From Dendrolimus kikuchii (lineage: Eukaryota > Arthropoda > Insecta > Lepidoptera > Lasiocampidae): DNA of 64,000 nt. The stretch spans positions 7,958,001-8,022,000 of the forward strand of contig CM034411.1 in the NCBI GenBank assembly GCA_019925095.2, written 5' to 3'. The position numbers and the translations under genes were made by a program. Shown in pieces: positions 22,546 to 33,434 of the stretch. How positions within the stretch are numbered: position 1 is the stretch's first letter; the number at the start of each line of letters is the position of its first letter. The notes under the pieces were generated by a model, which was not told the origin of the DNA, ran no database searches, and saw nothing but the letters and a program-made list of their open reading frames with translations.

Positions 22546-23139
22546 CTGTTCGAAAAATTTTAAAAACTCGCAAAAAATCCATAATTATAGTTGTAGAAAT
22601 ATATAGTCGCCTGAGGCAAATAGGTTATATTTTTGGCTTAAGGCTTATTAAGTTTACCTTTCCATTAGTTAAATAGTTAGTTACTTGCGAGTTAAGTCCT
22701 TATCGTCGTTTGGACAGACAGTTTTCAGTTAAGTCGTAAGTTGACGATGAAGTAAGTAGTAAAAGTAAGAAGACACCACGCTCGTGTGTGCATCGCAAGT
22801 GGCAAGTAGACGTTACACGCCGATTCTCAGTAGCGTTGACAAAAAAGAGATAAGTTAAAAAATCGGCCAAGTACGTTTCGTATCACGTATACGTTCAAGA
22901 GTTTCATACAATTGACGAATGGACACTGCTATTGTCATTTGACAAATCCTACAATAAACATAAAATTCAGCCCTAGAATAATAATAATCCAAAATACCCC
23001 ATAACTCAAAGACTATTCTACAGATCGTACCTAATCAAATTAATTTTCGTTGAAAGTATCTACTGGTTTATAATAATAATGCCTTGAATTATTTCAGAAT
23101 TTTCCACTATGGTTTAAAAGTTAGGCGAGTATACAGTTT
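22546..23139. other. No gene seen
   Basis: Anonymous AT-rich sequence. The GAGTTAAGTCC/TTAAGTCGTAAGTTGACG patch near 22690-22745 is unassigned. Confidence 0.4.
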
Positions 23140-24010
23140 GGCACCCTTTTCAGTTTGTCTGAGCACCGACTTTAAGATATTATAGAAAGAAGTCGGTGAA
23201 ATATTTATTTTTTGCTTTTTAGTTTGAAGTCGGTTTTTTATTGTTAAAAAAGTTTTTATTTTTTAGTTATGCAAATACTTGAATACCTTTAAAAATAATA
23301 TAATAAGCGCCTGCAGAAATTATAGTACTGGCACGCGTATAGAATGTTGCTATCTCACTCTTCGGTGTAGACGCTCGGCAACAAGAGTTTTTCTGTATTT
23401 ACCTGGGATTCATTTATCAGATACTGATTTGTTGACCATGGGACCACCGCGGGAGTATAGACAGACAATCGAATAAAAAAATCGAAAATCGGCCCACAAT
23501 TGACGGAGAAATCGCGTATCATGCATACAAAAAAATTAATCGCCTGTGGAAAATATAATAGTGGCACGAAATTTTTAAATTTTTTAAATTTTTTACAAAC
23601 AAGCTTTTTTCTAAGAATGTAGGCGCTCGGCGTTCTTTAATAAGTAAGGATTACTCTCTATTTCCCTGGAATCTACTCACCTGATCTTGACTTGGTGACC
23701 AAGGCACCACTTCAGGAGTACAGACTTATGATTAAAAGAAAAAAAAATGAAAATTCCTCAACAATTGACGAAGATATCGTGTAACAAAGAAGTTGATTAA
23801 CAAATTTCAAGGGTTCCTCTCGATTTCCCTAGAATCTACTCATAAGATCCTGACCTGGTGACACTGGGACCAATTCGAGAGTATACCCTTTCGATTAAAA
23901 TAAAAAAATTGAAAATCGGTTTACAATTGACGAAGAAATCAATTAACGAACATACAAAAAAAAATCATACAGATTTGAGAATCTCCTCCTTTTTGAAGTC
24001 GGTTAAAAGT
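23140..24010 (-). repeat. MITE-like repeat with three internal degenerate units (AAGTCGGTT family), copy 1
   Basis: GAAGTCGGTT recurs at 23225 and at the far end (CTCCTCCTTTTTGAAGTCGG, then TTAAAA, at 23985-24007). Inside are three degenerate units of about 220 bp. Each contains a T-TCCCTGGAATCTACTCA-like block (around 23395, 23660 and 23825), a 'gaccatgggaccacc'-like block and CAATTGACG. A two-unit copy lies at 37430-37835. Non-coding; the short frames are by-products. Confidence 0.6.
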
Positions 24011-24015
24011 AGAGA

Positions 24016-24467
24016 TAAATCAGTGCCACTGTAAACGTATTAAAATACGTACGGGGCCCCAAAAAAATGCAAAAAGCTAATGAAAATATTTTGTAAGAGG
24101 AAAATCTCATTGAGAAGTCGCCGGCCGAGGCCCAGAGCGTAATTGAAATCGTCTACCCAGGAAACGTTGTGCTACAATAGGTTTTTCACAAATGGAAATG
24201 TAAAAGTGGCGAGAGTAGGACTAATTCCGCTGGCTCTTGATTCGGACTCTGTTCGTTTGCTTACAACATTTACTTGGAAATACATGGCTACTGTCACCTC
24301 ATCGATCATTCCGGAATATTTGAAGATTCTATTTTTACAACTGAAGCGCATAATGCCGCCTTTGTGCAACTTATATTGTATTTAGTTTTTAAGGACCTAC
24401 TTTTGAATAAATTTCATTTCGAAAATAGGTAAAAATAGTTTTTACATAAAAAAAATATATATAGGAG
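24016..24467. other. Unassigned block with an 80-codon frame at 24143-24385
   Basis: Between two repeats lies a slightly GC-richer block with an 80-codon plus-strand frame (starts MKSSTQETLCYNRFF) and a 65-codon minus-strand frame through the same bases. I see no known motif and no splice context, so I do not call a gene. Confidence 0.25.
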
Positions 24468-24781
24468 TTTTTTATTACTGGAGTACAGCAGACAGGCTGA
24501 CGGCCTAACTATAATAGGACGTGGTTAACGATGCCTTTAAACATTTGCAACACTAAAGGTGCTACCAATGTGCTTCCGAACTCGAAAGAGGAACTGGAAC
24601 CCGGCCACTGATGTGGGACACAACTCAAAATTGTTATAGCGGCATGCTCTAGACCAGGAGTTGTAATTATCCAGACGGAAAAATGCCCTACCACTTGGCT
24701 GTGGGTGGTTTTGTCGTCACTTACGACAAGGCGCCTATCCACTGGAATAAGACGTACTGTTTCTTAGTTCCTGCACGGATA
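24468..24781 (-). mobile_element. SINE-A copy 3
   Basis: Full length but diverged. The tail CAGCAGACAGGCTGACGG is kept, the GATGGAAAGCGG segment is replaced by AACTATAATAGGACG, and the head is CTGCACGGATA. An older copy. Confidence 0.75.
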
Positions 24782-25093
24782 AAAGGTACAATAAAAATAT
24801 AGCTTAAGAGCTTAAATTGATTATTCCAGTCCAAATTGACGAGGCATAGTATGTGCTGTAAAACGTGCACGGCACCCACCTAAACTATCTGATAATGGTT
24901 TTCCTGATACGTGACAAGAATTCTAAATTGGGGTCAGTTTTCGAGTGGCTATTACACGTGTTATTTTTATGAAAAAAGCACTGGTACCAATTTTAAGGAT
25001 ATTTTTTTCGTTCAATTTCCAGACAGAGGTAGCGTATTTATTTAGTTTTATAATTCAAATAATAGGTATGAGATGAAAACTATTTTTATTTTC
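24782..25093. other. No gene seen
   Basis: AT-rich spacer between SINE-A copies. Confidence 0.4.
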
Positions 25094-25360
25094 AGTTGCT
25101 TGAGTTCAGCAGACAGGCCAGAGGCCCACCTGATGAAAGCGGTTACCATCTCCTAAGGACATTTGTAACACAAAAAGTGCTGCCGCTGTCTAAAGGGAGG
25201 CTTTAACATGTCCACTTATCCCGGAACACAAGTCAAGGTTATTATGGCGGCATACTCTAGACCAGGGGTGGTAGCCTGGCATATGCTCTGACACCTGGCT
25301 GTGCGTTGTGTTGTCTCACCTCTTACTACAGGCCACCTGGCCGCAGGAAAATATAATTTT
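25094..25360 (-). mobile_element. SINE-A copy 4
   Basis: Tail GAGTTCAGCAGACAGGCC to CCGCAGGAAAATATAATT. The last ~25 bp of the head (GGAACGGAG region) are missing, so it is 5'-truncated. Confidence 0.75.
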
Positions 25361-25732
25361 GACATTTAAAAAATTTCCATTTAAAAATGTATGCGGTAAC
25401 AAAAACATAAATACACCACTAAAGCAACACAGTTGTAGAAAAATATCCGACGAAGCTTCCAATAAATAAAACTCTCTGCTTTGAGGAGTGAGGAAGAGCT
25501 TGAAAAACCTGTGGCTTTTACATTTTTCCTTTAACGAAATAAATTGATTGTGCCTGTCTCTTCGAGTGGCGGAAATTTTATTAAATTAAACCTCCTTCGA
25601 GCTATTTTCTTGGAAAAACCTTACTTTATATTAATAGACACCATTGTGGAAAGAATATAGTAAATTATTTTGAATATGTCGATATTTAGAAAGCAATTTA
25701 AAATCAATATTTTAAAAGCTGCAACTTTAGCA
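25361..25732. other. No gene seen
   Basis: AT-rich spacer between SINE-A copies. Confidence 0.4.
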
Positions 25733-25980
25733 TTTTTTTTCTTTTATTGCATGAGTTCAGCAAACAGGCAGACGGCCCACCTGATAAAAAGCAGTTACCA
25801 TCGCTTATGGACTGAATATCAGAACACAACACAAGGTTGTTATGGTGGCATACTCTACACCAGTAGTGGTAGCCATCCGGGCAAATACCCTAACACCTGG
25901 CTGTGGGTTATTTTGTCGCCTCTTACGACAGGCCACCCGGCCGCAGGAAATTATGTTCTTTCTCCGTTCTTGCACCGATA
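25733..25980 (-). mobile_element. SINE-A copy 5, internal deletion
   Basis: Both ends are present (GAGTTCAGCAAACAGGCAG, and CCGTTCTTGCACCGATA). About 70 bp between the GCTTATGGAC and ACACAACACAAGG segments are missing, which removes the 'ctgctgctctcttaag' portion seen in other copies. Confidence 0.75.
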
Positions 25981-26124
25981 GAATCTTATATATGAATCAG
26001 TATAAATATACAAATATTTAGAAAATCCTTGTAAAAACAATACAAAAACAAGATACATTGAATCTTGCCTGAGTATATGACCAATCCTGTCTGTGACTCC
26101 CTTGATTTAAGGCAGGGTAGTAAG

Positions 26125-26216
26125 TAGGGCGGCACCATTCCACTGCCGTATTAGTCTTCCGTGATCACAGTTACTGAAAAGCGGCCGAAATAAAAATCAA
26201 ATAAATGCCGCGCTTA
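26125..26216 (+). mobile_element. Penelope-like 3'-UTR fragment, left part
   Basis: GTCTTCCGTGATCACAGTTA, ACTGAAAAGCGGCCGAAA and GCCGCGCTTAAAATCATTAA match the 3' terminal region of the element at 47262-48780. It is interrupted by a tRNA-SINE and continues at 26546-26575 (ACATAGTTTTAATAA). Confidence 0.65.
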
Positions 26217-26227
26217 AAATCATTAAA

Positions 26228-26534
26228 TAATAATATAATAATAATATCAGCCCATAAACGTCCCACTGCTGGGCTCGGGCCTCCCATTATAGGGGGAACG
26301 GACGTATACCCGCCACGCTTGTCCAAGGCGGCTTGGCAGGTTTGACACATCGGTTATCTCGATGTGCAGGTTGCATCACGATGTTTTCCTTCACCGGTAT
26401 TAGCACGTGGTAATTGTAATAATATGCACATTAGATCAGAAAACTGACTAAGTGGTGCATGCGTTCCGGCCAGGATCGAACCCGCGCCCTCTGAGTTTGG
26501 GACGCTTGCACTAGCCATTACGCTACCACGACTC
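26228..26534 (-). mobile_element. tRNA-derived SINE with perfect 11-bp duplication
   Basis: On the minus strand the head GAGTCGTGGTAGCGTAATGG (A-box region) and GCGGGTTCGATCCTGG (B box) form a tRNA-like pol III promoter. The body ends GCCCAGCAGTGGGACGTTTA and the tail is TGATATTATTATTATATT. AAATCATTAAA flanks it perfectly at 26217-26227 and 26535-26545. It inserted into the Penelope fragment and should use LINE-encoded reverse transcriptase in trans. Confidence 0.85.
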
Positions 26535-26639
26535 AAATCATTAAAACATAGTTTTAATAAATAAAAAATACTATATCACTTTTACATTTGTTAAAAGAAT
26601 CTGAATTGTATACTTAAAAATCACAAATGAAAACCTTTT

Positions 26640-27180
26640 TAGTTTTCTCTATCAATCTCATTCCTGTAATTTGCGCTCAAATGAAAATCTTCTGCTAACT
26701 ATACCTGAACACACTTCGTCCTTCGTAGGAAATTCTTTTGCCATACAGGCTGTTCGCCTGTGGGACTCACTCCCCTTGAAAATCAGACAAGCTACATCCA
26801 TTTCTACATTCAAACACTTGATCACTGACCTTTATTTGCACGTTAAATAAAATTTGTTGCAGTAAATAGAATTATATTATTGTTTGCATGTATATGTAAT
26901 TTATATTATTATAATCTATTTTATTATGTATATCTATAGTAGTTTATTTTTATTATGTTCTTTTCTTTAATTATATTTAATTACAATTGAATTAGTTTTA
27001 ATGTAGTTGTACCACTAAATATTATTTAATTTTTCTTTTAACGTCTCCTTGGACGCCGAGTTGCCTGGAAGAGATCGCTATAAGCGATAAGGCCACGAAT
27101 TGTTCTAATGGTAATGTATTCATATTAAATTGTCTAGGTTTAAGTTATGGTGAACAATAAAGAGTTTTCATTCATTCATT
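26640..27180 (+). pseudogene. LINE carboxy-terminus and 3' UTR (RLWDSLP type)
   Basis: A frame reads FAIQAVRLWDSLPLKIRQAT, then FKHLITDLYLHVK and a stop near 26848. This is the usual end of Jockey/CR1-group ORF2 proteins. The ~300-bp 3' UTR carries GAGTTGCCTGGAAGAGATCG, then CTATAAGCGATAAGGCC, a hairpin-forming module seen in at least six other tails here. It ends AACAATAAAGAG and (TTCA)n. A 5'-truncated copy. Confidence 0.7.
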
Positions 27181-27469
27181 CACAAATGAAATTGTTAATT
27201 AATAACGTCTCACAACAATTGAACTATAATTGCTTACAAAATAATACCGATAACTATGAAGTTCCCGTAAATATAACGCGTAAAGGGACATTTTCGGAAA
27301 TGTCCACACGTCCTACAATATCGAACATGAACCAATCAATTGGAACAATGTCCCATGTCACCCCAATATGTACCGCAAATGTTTTGAAGTGCGCGAATCA
27401 ATTTATATTTGTTGTAAAAATATTTTTAACTTTAGGAATTGACAATTTCATTGAAAATCCGTAATTCCA

Positions 27470-27655
27470 CACTCCATATTAATGTTATAAATGTGAAACT
27501 AACTCTTCGTGTCTGTGTGTTGTGTTTACAGAGACAAACCATGGTAGCTATTTTGCTGAAATTTTGTATCTATGTAGTAATATCGAGAATGGACATAGGG
27601 TACTTTTTATCCGGGAAAATGACAGAGTTTCCGGGAATAGGCTCCCATAGCGTAT
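27470..27655 (+). mobile_element. Helitron 5' region fragment (GGACATAGG family)
   Basis: CTCCATATTAATGTTATAAA, GTGAAACTAACTC, GAATGGACATAGGGTACTTT and ATCCGGGAAAATGACAGAG follow the order of a common lepidopteran Helitron start. The 3' end is not visible, and SINE-A copy 6 begins shortly after. Confidence 0.5.
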
Positions 27656-27680
27656 CTTTGCAGTGGGTATCTTTTCTTCT

Positions 27681-27990
27681 CTGTGCAGGAACGGAGAAAG
27701 AATACAATTTCCTGCGGCCGGGCGGCCTGTCGTAAGAGGCGACAAAACAACCCATAGCCAGGTGGTAGGGCATTTGCCCGACTGGATGGCTACCAACCCT
27801 GGTCTAAAGTATGTCGCAATAACAACCTTGAGTTGTTTTCCGGCATTAGTAACCAGGTTCCAGTATCCCTTAAGAGAGCAGCAGCGCATTTGTAGCACCT
27901 TTGGTGTTGAAAATGTCCATAGGCGATGGTAACCGCTTTCCATCAAGTAGGCCGTCTATCTGTCTGCTGAACTTGGGCAATAAAAAAAAA
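27681..27990 (+). mobile_element. SINE-A copy 6, full length
   Basis: The clearest plus-strand copy: GTGCAGGAACGGAGAAAG, CGGCCGGGCGGCCTGTCG, TAAGAGGCGACAAAAC, TTTGGTGTTGAAAATGTCC, CTGTCTGCTGAACTTGG and poly(A) at 27982-27990. The chance frames across it on both strands are not genes. Confidence 0.88.
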
Positions 27991-27993
27991 GGG

Positions 27994-29599
27994 AAAATAA
28001 CAATCATAACCAAAAATGAAATAATAACTTAGATTACTTTCTAACTCTTAACATCTTTGTCTTCCGTGATCCGAAGATCCGATCCGTAACCGAACGCAAG
28101 TATGAACGAATGAAAGCAGAAGAAGCACTGGGCGATCTGTGTAGGTGCGTTGGGTGTGGTGTAAATTTAAGGCATCTAAACACGTTAGATGTAAAGGTGT
28201 TATTAAGAAGATTTTGTTTGATTTTTGATCAAGCATAAGTAACTTAATACGTCATTTTCTGTCCTTTTGTACAACTTTTTTACATGCACTTATTTGTAGA
28301 TGGCAATCCGGATTTTAATTTATACTTGTATGGGTTTATTATGATTGTAATTTATTTCGTGTATCAATTTAAAAAAAGTGCGAACCAACCAGAAAAGCAT
28401 CACCCCACAATATAATTTTAACCCTAAAATTTACCTCAATCAATTAATTAACCTTAACCAATTGGATAGTGACAATCATATTACATGTATTGAAATTCTC
28501 GTGGCGACGTGAAAAATACTCCCTGAATAGAGGTAGGGGGATGTTGCGAGTTGTTTGAGGATTTCAACCGGATAACAATGGTCGAACGATACCCAAGGCT
28601 TTGTTTTCACTTATCTAGGTACACTCAACCCATAAAATAGTAAGGCACAGAAAGTTCGTTCTGTATAAAGCATTTAAACAAACATACTGAGAACACTGCA
28701 CATAAGCTCGTTGGAATTCTAGTCATCTGAAAGCCATACTTTAGTTTAATTAGTGAAATGTAAAAAAAATATTTTCAAAAAGATTTGGCACAAATATTTT
28801 TAGTATCAACGTTCTGCTTTAAATTTCGGATGTATGACATGTATTTTAATTTTTATTTCGCGATCTGTATCCTCGGTCAGATCTTGGAACAAAAAACAAC
28901 AACGTGACTTAATTACTTATTATTATGGTTCTCAGTGGTAAGAATTGTGCCAGTAACTTTCAAAATATTTAAATAAATGATTGGCAAACATCACACATAA
29001 ATCGATTACGATGATTAGCTGGCATTTATTGACTTCCATTAGACCTTATAACTGAGTCTGGCGAAGCTAGCAAGTATGCATTTAGTCTTCATATAAGTAA
29101 CTTGGCAGTTTCTATTAGACATGGGCATACGTAAAGTAAACACTGGAGTAGCTTTCTGTCCTTTAGTATTTTGTGGCTAAGCTTAGTTGGGTTGGCCGGT
29201 TTTATCCACTCGTTACTCAAACAGCCCTTGCGATGCGTGCAATCTGCGATTGTTTTGTTGGAAGAAAACGAATTGATGCACATTGTGAAATGCTCCGCAA
29301 AATGATTAACAGGAGTGCTCTGATGTGGAAGGTCATTTTGCGATAATTGAAACGTATTCATTCAGTAATTGGATTAACTAGGTTAGCTTAAATGAGAAGA
29401 TGGGTTCAGGAAAGCAAAATTGAAATATATTGCAAAAGCCTCTATGCAAAAGGGTGGGGTAGGTACCCTTTGAGGTGATTTAATTGCAATAATAATAATG
29501 CCATAACACTTATCTTTACTGTTTTTTATCAAGCTATCATTGTTTTCTGTTTTTTTCCTTGTTAATATTCGTTTCACGTATACGTTGTTTACAATTTTA
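27994..29599. other. No gene seen; anonymous stretch
   Basis: I found no repeat, domain or RNA gene. The frames at 28048-28236, 29089-29361 and 29383-29577 on the minus strand have no recognisable motif. Confidence 0.4.
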
Positions 29600-29815
29600 T
29601 TAAATTTTGCTTGTTTTCACCGTGGGCCGCATGACTTTTGTGATTAAGGAAGAGGGCACTGAAAATCAGTGCTGTGTGGACTATTTTTCAGCACAGCAAA
29701 ATACTGAGTGCCAACTTCATTTCGCAAATTGCGGTACACTTTTTCATTATTATTGTTATTATTATACTTTATTTATTTATTCAAATTTTTTTTATATAAA
29801 GACATTTTAATATAA
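29600..29815 (+). mobile_element. LINE 3'-UTR fragment (CTGAAAATCAG family), copy 1
   Basis: ACTTTTGTGATTAAGGAAGA, GGCACTGAAAATCAGTGCTG (itself a hairpin, GCACTGA/TCAGTGC) and TTTTCAGCACAGCAAAATAC match the piece at 56335-56540. A simple AT-rich tail follows. Confidence 0.5.
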
Positions 29816-29885
29816 GAAAAAATAGCAGACATTATTTTTTTTATAAAAATACATATTTAATAAAAAAAATATAAAATCTTGCATA

Positions 29886-30070
29886 TCACCGACAGCGGGG
29901 CCTGGGGTCCAGACTACTGGTGGTTAGGGCTCCAGGAACCTCCTCACAATTCGTGCCGTGTCCAAGAGTGCTGCCTACTGTATCTGGCCCATCACCCAGC
30001 TTCCTAGCGAAAGCCTTTCTAGATGACGGTCGAGGCTTTTCGCTATGAGACCGTTGACGGTGACAACTAA
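29886..30070 (-). pseudogene. LINE coding fragment (VTVNGLIAKSL type)
   Basis: On the minus strand it reads VVTVNGLIAKSLDRHLERLS, then LGSWVMGQIQ and a stop, then DTARIVRRFLEP. This is a conserved patch of a non-LTR polyprotein common in moths. The same patch appears at 63890-64000 on the plus strand. It is a frame-broken remnant. Confidence 0.5.
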
Positions 30071-30257
30071 TTGTTATTATTGTTAAGTGTCGCATTTTTA
30101 TAAATAAATATTTTCTTTCTATCTTACTTATTTGAGCACTAGTTATTAAGACAATAACAAACACCAGAGATTCATTTGATTTTATACTTGTAATCTGAAC
30201 GTGATAAGTATAAAAAGGGATTTCGAATAGATAATTTTGTACATATGGTTATTGGTC

Positions 30258-30306
30258 ACGAACGAAAGGTGGTTGAGAGTCCATACTCTCAGACACCTTT
30301 CGTCGT
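30258..30306. repeat. Compact 22-bp stem hairpin
   Basis: ACGAACGAAAGGTGGTTGAG, then AGT, then a CCAT loop, then ACTCTCAGACACCTTTCGTC and GT. The arms pair over about 22 bp with one bulge and two mismatches. The 4-nt loop is too tight for a typical microRNA precursor. The mirrored flank may be a cruciform or the relic of a very short inverted-repeat element. Confidence 0.4.
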
Positions 30307-30335
30307 ACCTTCATCGCCAAATCAGAAAGTGGCCT

Positions 30336-30502
30336 AAGGGGAAACATAGTGTTGAAACCTGCACATCGAAATAACCGTTGTGTTAAACCCATCAATCCAC
30401 TTTAGACAAGCGTAGCGGGTCCCGTGCGTTTCCCCTGAAAAGTGGGGAAACACGAGCCCAGCAATGAAACGATTGAGGTTTGTTATTATTATTATTATAT
30501 TC
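30336..30502 (+). mobile_element. tRNA-type SINE body, diverged
   Basis: AACCTGCACATCGAAATAAC, AGACAAGCGTAGCGGGT, CGAGCCCAGCAATGAAACG and TTATTATTATTATTAT follow the order of the 3' half of the SINE at 26228-26534. The head with the promoter boxes is missing. Confidence 0.6.
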
Positions 30503-31129
30503 AAAGTTACTTTTGTCAATTGCATCCAGCATATTTCTTTTAATCTTGTTTTACATTCTTCTTCATTTGCAACATGAGAGCCATTATGTTGTCTGGTATG
30601 TCTTCCCCATTACACAAGCCTTACCCACCCTGTTCGTAATTAAAGGCAAATGATGTAACACCCTTCATCTCTATATCGAAATGATACGACACAAAGCTGT
30701 CTGCACTCTGCATTATTGCTGAGTACATGGTGTGCGGAAAAATTATTTCCCTTTTTCATTTATTTTACTGACTTATTCATTTTAGATCAAGTTCGTTAGA
30801 AATTACAATAAGTCACGGATGTTTATTTAAAAGGTATTAGTATTATAAATAAGCTAAGTTTTCTTTTATTGTATTAAATTATTAATGGCATTGTAAATTA
30901 GGAATAAATTACTTTATCAAATATATATAATATATTTAATCTTTTTAATTAAAGGTATTCGAAATGCTAGATTGAATATGAAAAATAAATCATAATTTCG
31001 TTTAAAAGGTAGTTTTATGTGTAGAATTTTATCACAACTTCTTGACAAGAGAAAACGTCAAAAAATGGTTATCTTATATGAGTATTTTCATGTCTCTGCT
31101 CCATTTGTGATAATGTTACAATTGGTGAT
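30503..31129. other. No gene seen
   Basis: Anonymous AT-rich sequence. Confidence 0.4.
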
Positions 31130-31332
31130 TGTGGCCAAATGCGTCATGTTTACAGCATTATAAGTAACGCCGTTAATGATTAGCTACGTTAGTGTATATT
31201 AGTAATACGTCATTTGTCAATGTCTAACGTCATTAACAATTAATAATAATGTCACATCACAAATAACGCATTAAGAACATCGCTAGATCTGCGTGAAACG
31301 GTCACTAGCACTAACATTAAGTATCAGCCTTC
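31130..31332. mobile_element. MITE, diverged relative of 61559-61759
   Basis: GTGGCCAAATGCGTCATGTT and TAGCACTAACATTAAGTATC, then AGCC, align with GTGGCCGAATGCGTCTTATA and TAACACTAACGCAGATGAAG, then CC, of the better copy. The terminal repeats are eroded. AACGTCATTAACAATTA-type repeats occur inside both. Confidence 0.45.
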
Positions 31333-32679
31333 TGCGGCGTTCTTTTATCACTTAAACAGTATATTTTTACTCTATATATAGTGATTATTAGGAATCATTA
31401 TGATAACTACTGCGCTCCAAATTGTGTGATTGAACGAAAAACTAGCATCAGCTAAACAAATATGTTAATAAATAAAAATGTAAATAAAAAACATCGTGTA
31501 ACGTAGATGTAAATGTAATACATAAAAGTAAAATATCAAAAATAAAAAATAGATAATAGAATATAGCATAAAAATTAGTCAATAGTAAGAAAAATGTATA
31601 GAATAAGAACCTTTACTTGTTAAAATACTGGTAATAGTCAGTAAGAGATTTTTAGAAAAGATAATAAATATAAAGCACACACCCATTTTCCCTTAGTAGT
31701 ATCAAAGAAAAATAAATAAAGAGAAGAAAAAATAAGTCCTCCGTCTTGACCTATGACGGAGGAGTCTATGATTAAATACCGAAAATATAGCTTCCATATA
31801 AATATTTTTTTTTTAAATACGTGTAAGTATTTCAATTATGACTAAGCTAAGTAATGCTTAGAATGATAGACTATGACAGAGGCTTTTTGTGTCTTTATTT
31901 AGTTAATATAGGAGTTTTTTGTATCAGCCTGTATGTATCACAGAGTTCGCAGTCTATCATAGTGAGCAGCAGGGCGATACATGCCTTGTGGCTTTGTTGT
32001 GCTTTTAAAAAGGCATCGCAGGAACAATAGCTCGCAGGCAGTACAGGTATGGCTTGTCTCAGTCTGCGGCAATAATGCGAGAGCTTTCAGAGCGCTATAT
32101 GAAAATAAAATATTATACAAAAATTTGGCTGCTTTTAAAATTGTTTTTAATATTTTTTTATATAAAAATAGATATCCTTACGCTGTAAAAAGCAGATGGA
32201 ACTGCAATTCTATCATAGGATTCTGAAGTTATTTTGGCAAGAACGAAATAATTACGATTTCCTCACGTCTAACCGTCAGGCCGTCAGCTTGGCCGTCGGT
32301 TCGTTTGTGCGTCTATCTGTCTATCTTTGTATGTCATAATCATTTTTCTCGAAAACTAGTCTACATGGATGAAATAATAAAATTTGACAAGAAGGTATAG
32401 TCAGTATGGCGCTACGAAGTTATGTAGTGAAATAGCGCAAAAAAATGTATTATGGACAGCCGTCATACATCTAACGGCTTTTTCTGTGCTCAATTTTTTT
32501 GTTGTGAATACTAGATTTCTCCCCGTGTCTACGCCGTAGGTAGGTACATACAGACATACCACAAAAAGTAGCGCCATTTTACTGATACAAATTTTTATTA
32601 GGTTTTTTTTATATACATATAACACTTAAGAGAAAATTACATAATTGTTGTTGAAAACTGCTTAAAATCCGGTGCTTGA
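31333..32679. other. No gene seen
   Basis: Anonymous. The 32270-32420 patch (GTCTATCTGTCTATCTTTGT, GAAAACTAGTCTACATGGAT) resembles the 54710-54830 patch and may be a shared old repeat. The overlapping frames at 31.94-32.23 kb have no motif. Confidence 0.4.
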
Positions 32680-32993
32680 TTTTTTTTTTATTGCATGAGT
32701 TTAGCAGACAGGCAGACGGCCCACCTAATGGAAAGCGGTTTCCATCGCCTATGGACATTTGTAACACCAAAGGTATCACAAATGTGTTAATGCTCTCTTA
32801 AAGGAAAATGGAACCTGACCTCTAAAGCCGGAACACAATTCATGGTTGTTATGGCGGCATACTGTAGACTAGGGGTAGTAGCCATCCAGATCGGTAAATA
32901 CCCTACCACCTGGCTGTGGGTTGTTTTGTCGCCTTTTACGACAGGCCGCCCGGCCGCAGGAAATTGTATTCTTTCTCCGTTCCAGCACGGATA
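32680..32993 (-). mobile_element. SINE-A copy 7, full length
   Basis: Poly(T), GAGTTTAGCAGACAGGCAG at the tail, GGCCGCCCGGCCGCAGG and CAGCACGGATA at the head. Confidence 0.85.
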
Positions 32994-33149
32994 AGCGGTT
33001 TAGAAGCAGTTAGCGGATATACAGACAGACACGGAAAGCGACTTTGTTTTATACTATGTAAAGAAGATACATAATAGTGTGAGGTTTCGTTAGTCAAGTC
33101 TTAAAAAACAACGTGAAATACTGCGTTAGGAACTGTAGCATCCGCAACA

Positions 33150-33360
33150 GCCTTCATATCCGGAACATAGCGGACAAACTGCAAGAATGTCGCTTACGTT
33201 AGTACGGCCACGTTTTACGGAAACCAGCTAGTTATATGAGGAACAAATGTTCCATGCCACCTCCGCCAGGCCCCGGTAGATGTGGTAAGTCCAAGAAATG
33301 CCAGCGTAACGTCATAAGGGATGACCATACGTACCAATGGTTGCACAATTAAGTATGATG
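33150..33360 (+). pseudogene. RTE-like LINE C-terminal fragment (RWYGHV type), copy 1
   Basis: Frame pieces read NSLHIRNIADKLQECRLR, a stop in place of the usual W, then YGHVLRKPASYMRNKC and PPPGPGRCGK. A related copy on the minus strand at 39330-39660 reads GSLHIRDIADKLQKSRLRWY. This is the usual end of RTE-like LINE ORFs. There is no RT core. Confidence 0.55.
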
Positions 33361-33434
33361 AAAACCGCGCGAAGAGCAGAAGGAAAAGTGGAAAGTAGAC
33401 TCTGGGCTTCGAAACAGACTCTCGGAACGTAAGG

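Noticed and set aside
23140..24010. CRISPR-like or satellite array
   Set aside because: Only three degenerate units of unequal length exist, without conserved short repeats, and the same structure recurs at 37.4 kb as a dispersed repeat.
27147..27464. 105-codon frame starting MVNNKEFSFIHSQ
   Set aside because: The start lies in the (TTCA)n tail of a LINE, and no motif or homologous family was recognised.
27548..27946. 132-codon minus-strand frame and an 89-codon plus-strand frame
   Set aside because: Both are readings of SINE-A copy 6. Similar frames appear over every well-preserved SINE-A copy, for example 45691-45990 and 36470-36772.
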